DNA from: Rutidosis leptorrhynchoides | Taxonomy: Eukaryota > Streptophyta > Magnoliopsida > Asterales > Asteraceae | Assembly: GCF_046630445.1 (NCBI RefSeq) | Contig: NC_092335.1 | Coordinates: 626,975,501 to 627,039,500 of the forward strand | Length of the DNA stretch: 64,000 bases | Reading direction: 5' to 3' | Shown: positions 50,167-60,766 of the stretch, in pieces | Position numbering within the stretch: position 1 is the stretch's first letter | Layout of the letters: each line of letters starts with the position of its first letter | Notes under the pieces: generated by a model | The model's database searches: none | Seen by the model: the letters and a program-made list of their open reading frames with translations, nothing else | Told to the model about the DNA's origin: nothing | Made by a program: the position numbers and the translations under genes

Positions 50167-50325
50167 TCAAGTATTTAAAGGATAATATGTATTTCTGTTA
50201 GAGTTAGATGTTCTGTTTTTGTGTAGTTTTCGAGAATGGAACCCGAATGGTCTTTTCCTAGCAGACCCTAAAGAACTACTCTTCTCCCCCCATTTTGAAT
50301 TTTTATTTTTTTTAGGTTTTACGAG

Positions 50326-50742
50326 ATGAAGACTTCATGTGAATTAAACCATGGTCTAATGCTACACGCTTTGATCACTAAACGTAATAATGACACCCTT
50401 CCAAGTGAAATAGTATCATTAATCAGAGGTAAATTGGACGGAGTAATAAAAGAATCCAGATGCGAAAATAATAAGTCACAATTTGGTAAAGGAAAAATAA
50501 AATCCGCAGCGAAAAGAAGAGCATGACACCTTGAAAGATGTCACAAATGCGGAAAATGGTCACACGAAGGAAAATGCTCGACGAATCAGACATATTCCAA
50601 TACCGAATTTGTTACTCTATGCAGAGACGGACCGTTCATATGTTTAGAAGAAAAAACGTTGAATGCTCGAGGCTACGCCTATGTAGCCATGGAAAACCAA
50701 TTAGTCCGACTATCTTATGAGTGGGCTAGAGCATATCACTAA
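50326..50742 (+). pseudogene. small zinc-knuckle ORF between pol and ATHILA ORF
   Basis: A 138-codon frame starts at ATG 50326, is interrupted by one TGA (50524-50526), and ends at TAA 50740-50742. The first half is basic and rich in Lys, Ser and Asn. The second half has CHKCGKWSHEGKC, a C-X2-C-X4-H-X3-C motif, followed by an acidic and aromatic part ending EWARAYH. It is not a copy of the gag knuckle of this element, which has a different spacing. I know no established function for such an ORF; RNA binding is only suggested by the motif. Confidence 0.55.
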
Positions 50743-50979
50743 GAAATCTATTTCACAGGTAAGTATGTACAGTTTTTATTTTTATTTTTATTTTTAACCT
50801 TTTGATAATAAACGCTAATTTGTTCGCTATAAAGTATTAAATTGGTATTCGATAAAATTAGGTATGCGTAACCGAAATTATTGATATCATACAAAAATTT
50901 ATTACATCACTGCGAAATTTACCGTTTATTCTTAAGGTATAAATATCTTTAATCAATCAACCCAAAATATTTCAAAAAT

Positions 50980-51600
50980 TCGTCATGAGTTAAACTAGGT
51001 TATGAAGCTGAAATTACTTTACCGAAAAGAGGGGCGTATATTTTTGATAATATTTGATTGATTAAAGTGGGATAAAAGACCAAAAAGATTTTTAATTTTA
51101 TTTTTACTTTATTTTTAAAATTAATATTAAAATAATATTGTAAACTTTTTAAATCAATATATTTAAAATTGTAAATATTTGGAAAATTAATATTTTTAGT
51201 ATAAGTTTGTATGTATAAAACCAAAAATATAATATAAGTTTAGTGAGAATCTTTAAATTTTATTAATATGAATTTTTAATTTTATGCATTTTAAATTTAA
51301 GTTTGGTGTGAATTTAAAAACAAAAATTTACTTTATTTCGTTAAGTTAAAAATATGATTTTTAAAATTTGTCGTGAGTTGAAGACTAGGTCGTTGAACCG
51401 AAATTGCTCTACCCAAGGGAGGGACGAGAACTTTTATTATCATTATTTTTAATCTTATTGAATTAAAGTATGCCAAAAACATTTAAAAACCCAAAAATCT
51501 TTACTTTTAAAACCGCGCTTAAAAATTGACAAATTTTAAAATTTTGTCAAGGGACGGACTAGGACAACGATCCGAAACGCCCTCATCCTAAAAAGAAGCA
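50980..51600. repeat. three diverged copies of a spacer motif
   Basis: Related segments occur at about 50980-51028, 51368-51421 and 51548-51591. Each has a GTCATGAG/GTGAGTTG/GTCAAGGG start, ACTAGG, then GAAATT/GAAACG and a C-rich end. They lie in AT-rich non-coding sequence between the zinc-knuckle ORF and the ATHILA ORF. Confidence 0.5.
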
Positions 51601-51683
51601 AAATTTTAATTTTATTAATTTATGTTTTAGAAGTTATAAGGTTTTTATAAAAAAAAAAACAGCAAATTTCTCTGTACCCGGCA

Positions 51684-51735
51684 CCCCATGCTATCGCATG
51701 GGGTTTACACTCCAACCTCATGCGATCGCATGAGG
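51684..51735. promoter_or_regulatory. palindrome pair ahead of the ATHILA ORF
   Basis: A palindrome with one mismatch (51684-51703) and the perfect CCTCATGCGATCGCATGAGG (51716-51735) have centres 32 bp apart, as in the LTR promoter. They stand 142 bp before the predicted first ATG of the ATHILA ORF. No TATA box is visible at the expected place. Confidence 0.55.
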
Positions 51736-51876
51736 CTGGAAAACTGGCCAGACTCAAAAGACCAGCGGGTCTGTGTTCTTCACACCACATAACACACAAA
51801 TACACGAAAATACCCCAAAATACTCTCCAAATTTCACCAAAATTCACCGTAATTCGTCAAATTTTTCGCTCTAATC

Positions 51877-54080
51877 ATGAAATTGTTCAGAAGTTTATCA
51901 AGAAAGGTAAAAATTATACCCCTAAACTCTTAAATTCTCTAGTTTTTGTGATAATTACTAATATTTTACCTAATGCAATTTTGTTAATTTCTAGTGTAAT
52001 TAGTGATAAATTGTTAGTATTTTATGCATGTATAACCTAGATTGATGCTATTTAACATGATTTGAAGCCAAAAACTTCAAAATTTTTAGAAATCTAGGGT
52101 TTGTGTTCTTGAGCAATTTGGGGCTTTTTGATATAAACAGGTTATGGCCGATTTTTGTCATGAATTATTGCTAAATTAAGTAGTGTAACATGTTTAGGTA
52201 GTTAAATGATCCAAACATTGATCCTAAACATGATTTTTGAAGATTAAAATGGACTTTTTAGGTCCAAAATTCATGAACTTGATTAATTTGATATATTTGC
52301 CATTTGAGACTTGTTTAATTATTAGTAATGACTATTTTGACATGTTATTTGAGTTAAATGCTTATGAACTTTGTATACATTTTCATATGTGCTTATTTGA
52401 AAAAGTATAGAATTGTAAAAAATGTGAAAATGTGTATAAGTTTAATTTTGATTTAACATGTTATTGTGATTGTTTTAAGTTGTTATTTTGCTAACACTAA
52501 TACATATTTGGATGCACAAACTTTGTGTTTAATGTGTTTTGTAGAAAGCCGATACTGGAGGTTCATCATCGTCATCATCTAGACGACCTGCTCCAGCACC
52601 AGAACCAGAACCAGAAATGCAATACGAGCCAGAACCCGAACAAGTACCACAACAAGAACCACAACAACAGCCTGATCAACATGTAACTTATTATGACCCA
52701 CTACAGTTACCTAATGAATTCATAGTATTTCCGATGCATCCGCCTGTAGAATACCCAACGATTCCTGAACACAGGTTGCATCCTAATCTGAGATTCGATA
52801 GACGATGGAGAGATTACCCGGCATATCAAAGTAATAAATTTAAATTGGTAACAAAAGAGGTAGAGGTGCCGAGGGTAATTGATTGGAATCCTTTGGAAAC
52901 GGTCCATCTAGCAGACCGTGTTAGACAGCATTTGATTCAAAGGTATGGCAGTTCTTCTTTTACAGATTGGGAACGTCTTTTCACCATTCGTAGACCTGTA
53001 TATAAGAAATGGTGTGTTGAGCTGATGAGTACTATAGCGTTAAATGTAGATGTAGATAGGTTAGATGATAGAAGTTTTCTTAGATTTATCCTTGGCGGTA
53101 GGATGTACAAAATATCTATGATGGACATGGTCAGGGCATTACAGATTTACACTCCTAGTGAATTACTACTACCCGATTGTATGAATTTGATTTATCGTGG
53201 TGAAAGAGTAGATAGGAATTTTGACGCGAACGCCGTTTGGAGGCGTATGTCAAACTATAATGTTTTTACACTGGGAGGAAAACACTCCTACTTACATATT
53301 AACAAAGCCGAGCTTCGTGTAATTCATAGATTTTTGGCTAACTCGATTACACAGAGAGGTCACAATAAGGAGAAAATGACCTTACATGATTTATTTTACC
53401 TAAAGTGTATTCGAGACCCGAGAAGCTTTGTTAATATCCCTTACTGTGTTGGTTTTTATTTATCTAAAATGGTAGAAGGAATGCAGGACGGGAGTATAAT
53501 AGGAGGAGGTATTTTTGTTACTCTCATTGGAGAGTATTTAGGTATTGATAGGAACCAAGGGGGTCCATTACAGGTTTGTAGAGAATAGGATGAGACCATA
53601 GGATTACGGGTTTATGCGCGTGCTAAGGTATTGAAGAGTAGACGCAACCAGGCAGTTCCCTATGAAGGTAATCATCCTCAGGTAGAGAGAGGCTCAGATG
53701 ATAAAATGGAGGAAGCGGAAGACATTAGGGATGTCTTTCGAGATGCTATTCTTGATGTCCACGTTCGTATAGATGAGGAAGCAATGACGAACGCGGCCAA
53801 ACATAGTATGTATGAGCAGTGGAACTCTGAGCGAGTATACGAGGATTATAGGCGACACCAACACGATAGCTGGTTAGTTCATCAGCACCAAATCATGAGC
53901 CAGCTATTATATCAGGTACCAAATAATTACGTACCTACTCGACCTGCTTATTTTCCGCCACACAACCCCGACATCTGACCACCCTTTAACCGGTATGACT
54001 ATAACCAAGCCTATCAGAACACCTATAACCAACAATGGAACCCACCTAACGAGATGAACTGGAACCCCTATCCAGACTGA
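51877..54080 (+). pseudogene. ATHILA-domain ORF with predicted 638-bp intron
   Basis: Exon 1 (51877-51906) encodes MKLFRSLSRK and ends AG before GTAAAAATT. Exon 2 begins at 52545 after TTTTGTAG, in phase, with a Ser run and a Pro/Glu/Gln-rich stretch. The conserved part (about 52930-53590) matches the Arabidopsis retrotransposon ORF-1 / ATHILA family: a WERLFTIRRPVYKKW segment, LDDRSFLRFILGGR, and PYCVGFYLSKMVEG. Stops at 53586-53588 and 53976-53978 break it before the TGA at 54078-54080. The tail is rich in Tyr, Asn, Pro and Gln. The role of this family in plants is unknown; it occupies the place of an envelope-like ORF but shows no signal peptide or membrane segment. Confidence 0.8.
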
Positions 54081-56217
54081 TTTGGTTCCATTGGTTATTT
54101 TTATGATTTTTATGTTTTTATCTTTTTACTTATTCATGTTTAAACTTATGTTATTGGATATATTTGTGTAATTTTTATCATTTTTATTAATATTGTGTAC
54201 TAATATTTCCCATTTAGGATTTGAAAGTTTGAAAGTGGGATTTTAAATCCCATTTCAAATTACCATGCATGTTTATATTTGTATTGTATGTATATTGTCA
54301 ATTGTACAAAACAGGGTAAAACAGCGCATTTTCAAAGACTGGCATTAAGTTCAGCAAAAGCTACTAATTTTGACGACAAGATGAAAAATAATTGTAATGT
54401 AACAACAAGACGGAATGAACAAATGATGTGCACCATTTATCATTCAGCAAACAAACGCCAATATGTTTGGAAACTTTGGTAAAATTTAATTATTTTTCTA
54501 CGTTAATCACCCTCAATAATTTAAATTGTTACTGATTTCTTGCAAATGAGGGCATTGCAAGATCTTAAGTGTGGGAAGGGGTTAAATTCTTTCGGATTTT
54601 TAAAATTTTTAACTTATACACTTGGTTACCATTAAAAATACAAGTAACGCAGTAGTTGTATTAGAATCTAGTGCTCTCTGATAATAAAGAACAGCCCTAG
54701 TCTTATATACTGACTACCCAATTCTAGTAAAATTTTCAAAATTTTCAATTAAATGAATTCAAAATCATGTTTATACATATTTATGAACGATAAAACTAGG
54801 TGTTAACACCAAAATTATTGTTACCTCGGAAAGGACATAAATTGAGAAACAAACCAAAATGTTAGAATTCATTTAAAATGGAATAGAGGACAATAAAAAG
54901 GCAAATAAAAGAAAATAAAAGCCAAGTGTGAGAAAATTTACCAAGTTATTTAAAACATAAGTCACATATTTTTGTAACAAATAACTGAAGATACTTTTGT
55001 TTTGGACGATTTTAATCAGTTTTACCCGATTTACTGTAATATATTTGAAAGAAAGATGGATCTACACGATGAATCAATTCCATCATTAAAAGGAAGTAAA
55101 GTCTTCCGAAAAAGACACGCACTTCTTGATTTAGGTCATGAAGTTGTCGTCCAGACCAGCTGTAGGTTAACGAAAAATCTAGAAAAGTCATCTCTAAAAT
55201 CAGCAGAAAATCCACGGACCTCAGCATCAAACAGGGTCGCCAAGTGGTCAGACTTATCCTAACCATGAGAGGATCTGTCTCGTAAAATGGGGAGGACGCC
55301 GTTCAAATTAGCTTGATAAGACTAATGAATCAGACCCCCAGAAAGGATAATCTCCTTTAAAGATCAAAAATCAGCTTTTAAGCCTGATATTACTCAATCC
55401 TAGAGATTGACCTTAAAGATTGAGAATTACAAACTCATGGAATTCGATGATATCTAAACTCGAGCTTGAGCAAGAAAATATTTTGATCAAAATTGCAAAC
55501 CGATTTGTTTTCTGAAAACCCATTTTCAATGCATTCATTACCATTGAACGTAAAATCCTAGGAATTCACCTGGAATTCATTAGATCACCTGAACCAAATC
55601 GGGTGTCAACCGTAAGAACGGTGATTGCATAGAATGGTCAAAGACAGGACCTTGTGCCAGACCGAAGAAAAATTATAAGGGTGAGCTTTACTATTGCTCC
55701 TATCAAGGATAGAAATTGCATCCGACACGTTATAGACCAAAAACATAACCGCATGTCAGGGGATATTGCCTTAACAATTGCTTGTTCAACGCTTTCCTTT
55801 ACAACCGGACGGTAGTTTATCGAAAGGTAATATACGGAGCAAGTATACTGGACGTGTTGCTTTCCCAATACAAGGTTAGCAAGTGGGTGACACAAAACCT
55901 TAAGTTTTGAGCTAAAAATTTCAAATATGAAACCCACCAAACCCACAAAAAGAATTTGCAAACACCGGTGAAGGGTTATCCCCGAAAACTTATCTAGGGT
56001 AAAAGCTAGATTTAATTTTCAAAAGATCAAATGTTTTCATAAAGATCCAATTTCCTTAATGGATCTAAACTTTTATAGTCATGTGGGACTGTAAACCATA
56101 TCGTTACTACCATTGTTTATACCGCCGTATAGAAATCACTGATGTACAAAGTGTGAAGAATAAAGAAGTGATTCTAGTATATTTCAAGACTATATTGCTT
56201 GAGGACAAGCAACGCTC
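54081..56217 (+). other. 3' untranslated region of the Athila element
   Basis: About 2.1 kb with no recognised protein. A 86-codon frame at 55002-55262 has no family resemblance I can name and is probably chance. A polypurine-like AAGTGTGGGAAGGGG lies at 54567-54581. Confidence 0.6.
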
Positions 56218-56232
56218 AAGTGTGGGAATATT
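56218..56232 (+). other. polypurine tract of the Athila element
   Basis: AAGTGTGGGAATATT stands directly before the 3' LTR start TGATAATGC. Confidence 0.75.
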
Positions 56233-58096
56233 TGATAATGCTAAAATGAACATATATTTCATAGCATTATCCCTCAAGAAAGACAAGCTTTTAGTTGTAA
56301 TTGTTCTATTTACAAGTGATATTCGTTTAAATAATAAAAGGTGAAGACAAAATACAGATTCGACGAATTGACGACGCAAAAGACCAAAAAGCTCAATAGT
56401 ACAAAATACAATCAAAGTGGTTCCAATTAGTGATAAGAAACGTCTCAAAATTACAAGAGTACAAGAAGCAAAATGCAAAGTACAAGATATTAAATTATAC
56501 GCAAGGACGTTCGAAAATTCGGAACCGGGACTAGAGTCAACTCTCAACGCTCGACGCAATGGACTAAAAATTACAAGTCAACTATGCACATGAATATAAT
56601 ATAATATATAATTAATTCTTAAAATTAATATATATATATATATATATATTATATTATAAAAACCGTCGGCAAACTAAAAAATAAAGACACGTGAGCCTCC
56701 CCAGCTGGCCATGCGATCGCATGGCCTAGAGGAGCAAAGTTCATGCGATCGCATGAGCCCCTGTAGCAGCTGACATGCCTATAAATTTCGCGTTTTTGAT
56801 TGATCATCACACATCTTTTTCAACCTACGCTATTTTATGTTAGCGAATGTTGTAAGGGTGTAAGTCAAAATTCTGTCCGTGTAACGCTACGCTATTTTAA
56901 ATCATTGTAAGTTATGTTCAACCTTTTTACATTAATGTCTCGTAGCTAAGTTATTATTATGCTTATTTAAAATGAAGTAATCATGATGTTGGGCTAAATA
57001 TTTAAATTTAGGTAATTGGGCTTTGTACCATAATTGGGGTTTGGACAAAAGAACAACACTTGTGGAAATTAGACTATGGGCTATTAATGGGATTTATATT
57101 TGTTTAACTAAATGATAGTTTGTTAATTTTAATATAAAGGTTTACAATTGGACATACCTATAAATAACCATATACACTCGATCGGACACGATGGGCGGGA
57201 TATTTATATGTACGAATAATCGTTCATTTAACCAGACACGGGAATGGATTAATAGTCCATGGAATTATTAAAACAGGGGTGAAATTATGTACAAAGACAC
57301 TTGGCATAATTGTTAACAAAGTATTAAAACCTTGGGTTACAGTTTAAGTCCCCAATTAGTTGGAATATTTAACTTCGGGTATAAGGATAATTTGACGAGG
57401 ACACTCGTACTTTTTATTTATGACTGATGGACTGTTATGGACAAAAACCAGACGGACATATTAAATAATCCAGGACAAAGGACAATTAACCCATGGGAAT
57501 AAACTAAAATCAACACGTCAAACATCATGATTACGGAAGTTTAAATAAGCATAATTCCTTTATTTTAATATTTAATTGCACTTCTAATTATCGCACTTTT
57601 ATTTATTGTCATTGTATTTAATTGCACTTTTAATTATCATACTTTTTAATTATCGCAAGTTTATTTTATCGCACTTTTATTTATCGCAATTTCATTATCG
57701 TTATTTACTTTACGCTTTAAATTAAGTCTTTTATTTATTTAATATTTTACATTAGGTTTTAACTGCGACTAAAAGTTTTAAAAATCGACAAACCGGTCAT
57801 TAAACGGTAAAAACCCACATTTTTATAATAATAATATTACTTATATATATTTGTATTTTTATAAATTAAAACTAATATAGCGTTAAGCTTTGTTTAAAAG
57901 ATTTCCCTGTGGAACGAACCGGACTTACTAAAAACTACACTACTGTACGATTAGGTACACTGCCTATAAGTGTTGTAGCAAGGTTTAGGTATATCCATTC
58001 TATAAATCAATAAATATCTTGTGTAAAATTGTATCGTATTTAATAGTTTTTCCTAGTAAAATATAAGCTATTTCATATACACCTCGCATAACATCA
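56233..58096 (+). mobile_element. 3' LTR of the Athila element (1864 bp)
   Basis: It has the same ends as the 5' LTR and lacks its (TA)n insertion. Promoter palindromes at 56707-56726 (perfect 20 bp) and 56741-56756 have centres 32 bp apart; TATAAAT is at 56780-56786. The target duplication ATAAG follows. Confidence 0.93.
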
Positions 58097-58106
58097 ATAA
58101 GATATA

Positions 58107-59053
58107 TGTTGGTCCCTTGATAACAACAAGAGTATTGTAGGGGGGGTGAATACAATTTCTTTTAATTAACTTAACAGTTAAACACGATTAGTATTCAAAC
58201 ATGTAAATTAAATAGAGTCACAGGTAATTTTTTACGGTTATTCTTTATTGATTGAATCACAAAGAATCACAACTATCCTTGGCGGAATGATAGTTGGTTG
58301 ATACAGATTACTTAGAATATAGCTAAGAGGTAAACTAAAGGCTATTACACATTTTTGACTCTAAATAAATAAAACCCACACCACTAGTTGTTGCAATAGT
58401 GGATACAACAATTTATAGTAGTCCTATTAACCGTGTAATGATTCTATTGTCCACTGGTACATAGGATGTATGTACTTGTGGGGACAACTGCATCAGAGAG
58501 CATGCTCTCCTCTTTCCTCTTTGGTAGCTATTTGCAGGAACACCCCAATTCAGTTTGGCACCACTATTTGATTAAACAAATAGAATGTTGTGTTCCCTAG
58601 GTGTTGACAAAGTATAACCCATGTCTGCACATGCGTTAAACTTCTGCATTCCTACGTGGTCTTGTAAGGTCACTTGTCAGCCGCCGACGCGTGTCCTTTT
58701 CTGTTCAACTTTGTCTTTGACTTCTGTTGAATAGTACAATTGATGTAGACCACTCGAGAAACTACTATGCTTATAATGGAGCATAGCTGTCTTGTGTAGT
58801 AAGCTGCATTCCAGCTGTGCTGGTTCTTCATTGCTGAGACACTTGATATTCTTGAATTGCTGAGTACACATCCTGTGCTGATTGAAGAACACTGTCTACC
58901 TTGTGCTGGTAGACTGAGCAGCAAACTAAACACTCAACACAGCAATATCTGCTGTCTATACATAAACAAACTTGTGCTGGCTGCACATAACATTTTAGTA
59001 CAGATAAATTACAGTTTTGTCATAATTAAATCCTTAATTATTTTGGGGACTCA
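58107..59053 (-). mobile_element. 3' LTR of a reverse-strand copia-like element
   Basis: On the minus strand it begins TGAGTCCCC at 59053, right after a polypurine tract, and ends GGGACCAACA at 58107. ATATA (58102-58106) could be its target duplication. It contains repeated CCAGCACA-type motifs (minus strand). No second LTR is in the window, so the ends rest on TG/CA termini and the tract. Confidence 0.6.
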
Positions 59054-59070
59054 ATAATCTCCCCCTATTT
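59054..59070 (-). other. polypurine tract of the copia-like element
   Basis: On the minus strand AAATAGGGGGAGATTAT directly precedes the LTR. GGGGGAGATT-type tracts after a CATCATCAAA stretch are common in plant copia elements, including the SIRE/Maximus group. Confidence 0.65.
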
Positions 59071-59243
59071 GATGATGATAAAACCTATGACATATAGAGA
59101 AAACACTAAAGCTAGCATAGAGGGACCTAATGAAAAATAGGCAGTAAATTTGTCCCTTTTAAGTTTGTTTTTGGGATCTTTTGCTGAGTTATCTATATCT
59201 TATAATTTGATATGATTTTGAAGATAAACTCATTTCACTTTCA

Positions 59244-60766
59244 TTATAACAGAGTATATACAGTAATTACAAGAACATCATAATAAAAAATAAAATAAAC
59301 AAAAGATACAATTTGAGCGCTGGAGGGCTTTCTATCTTTATCTTTATCTAATTTCTCTTCAGATAGCTCCTCTTGTTTGATTTTCCAGGCTTCAGGAAAC
59401 AGGATAGGTATATCAGCAGGATCAAATACAGGGATATGAGGAGGTAGAATGATGCGATCTCTTCTTTGTGGGCCTTCACCAGTAGATTTCTTTCCTTTAG
59501 GTTTTTGAGAAAGTACTTCTTCTACGTTTACTACTGGTGCATTCCCAAATTTTGTAGCTTTGTTGAAGAGGTCTTGGAGTTCTGGCTTCAATGCCTTTTT
59601 TATACCACTTTCAGCTTTACCAATGAAGTATTCCAATATCTCCATCCATTCACTGAATCCTAAGGATCGTAACTCATCATAATTTATCCTTTCTTGAACA
59701 TTATTCTCCCTGCTGACATTGAAAGCTCTTTTTGAGCCTCTGTGCACCTTGATGATCTTGCTGGGATTTAATCTTCTGTTCATCACATCACCATACCTGC
59801 TTCTATAATAATGATCAGATAGTTCTATGGTTCGAGCAGTTCCTATAGGAGTAATAGCAGGTGCTTTCTCAGCAGCTTCTAGTTCATCAAGGGCCTTATC
59901 ATGTTCCTTGACAATGGCTTTAGCTAATTTGAGGGACTCAGCCTCTAGCTTTCTATCAGCAGCCAATTTGCCTTCTATTTCCTGAAGCCTTACCCTCTCA
60001 TCGAGTTCATCATCAGCAGCCTCCCTTCTTTGCATTTCAGCTTCTAAGCCCAACAGATAATCATCGGCAGTAATTTTCAGGGACTTTGCTGTTTCAATCA
60101 TCTTTCTACTCTCTTCAGTTCTAAGGGCAGTACGATACTCCCTTAGATCCATACCCAGCTGGCGAACCTCTTGAAATTGAGCTTTTTCCTCATCAGTAGA
60201 GAGCCTTTGACCGCTGTTATTTAAGTATACACCAATTTCAATGCCATAAGTCAAGGCAGTGATGTAGAGTGGCTGAACAAGAGGATGATGCAGCAATCTA
60301 ACTTGGCGTATCCTTTCATTAATAACTGCTTGTCTTTGCTCAAGCAATTCAGGTACATTGATCTCCAGCCTGTATGCATCTCTTTCATCTGGATTCATTT
60401 TAAATAGATCTGGCTCACCACGGGCAACTGAATCATCTTCCCAAGTTCTGTGTTTACCATGACGTTTTGGGGAAGATGGAGAATACATGATTGATTCACC
60501 TATGCCAGATGAACTCACTGGAAACTGATTAACACTATTATCCTGTGTTCTGTTAAAATAAGTAAGAGTCCGGGGAGATATAGGAGATTGAACAAATAAG
60601 TGATCTCCACTAACGCAGACTGTAAAGTCAGCAGAATTAACCATATCATCATCTTGATTAGCACCCAGCACATCCACTTTTGCTAGATCTTCAACACTTG
60701 TTTCACCCAGCAGCACACTACTGGCTGGGTCTTCATCCACAGCACTCCTTGCTGTGTCTTCAGTAC
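59244..60766 (-). CDS. large coiled-coil ORF of unknown function at 3' end of copia-like element, 5' end lost
   Basis: About 507 codons are open on the minus strand up to the junction with the inserted LTR at 60767, so the start is missing; the GTG at 60740 is unlikely to be a real start. The N-terminal third is acidic and Ser-rich. Residues from about 195 to 300 form a long Glu/Lys/Ala/Leu-rich region that looks like a coiled coil. A more compact region follows (SLGFSEWMEILEYFIGKAES). The last 20 residues before the stop are strongly hydrophobic (VYFIFYYDVLVITVYTLL). Its place between pol and the 3' LTR is that of the third ORF of SIRE-type copia elements, but no envelope-like feature besides the hydrophobic end is clear. 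No protein family was recognised. Confidence 0.6.

Noticed and set aside
55002..55262. 86-codon frame in the Athila 3' region
   Set aside because: No recognised motif, a similar-length frame exists on the other strand, and the region is otherwise non-coding.
59244..60766. Coiled-coil ORF considered as a host gene
   Set aside because: It lies directly behind a polypurine tract and LTR in the matching orientation, without introns, so a transposon ORF is more likely.
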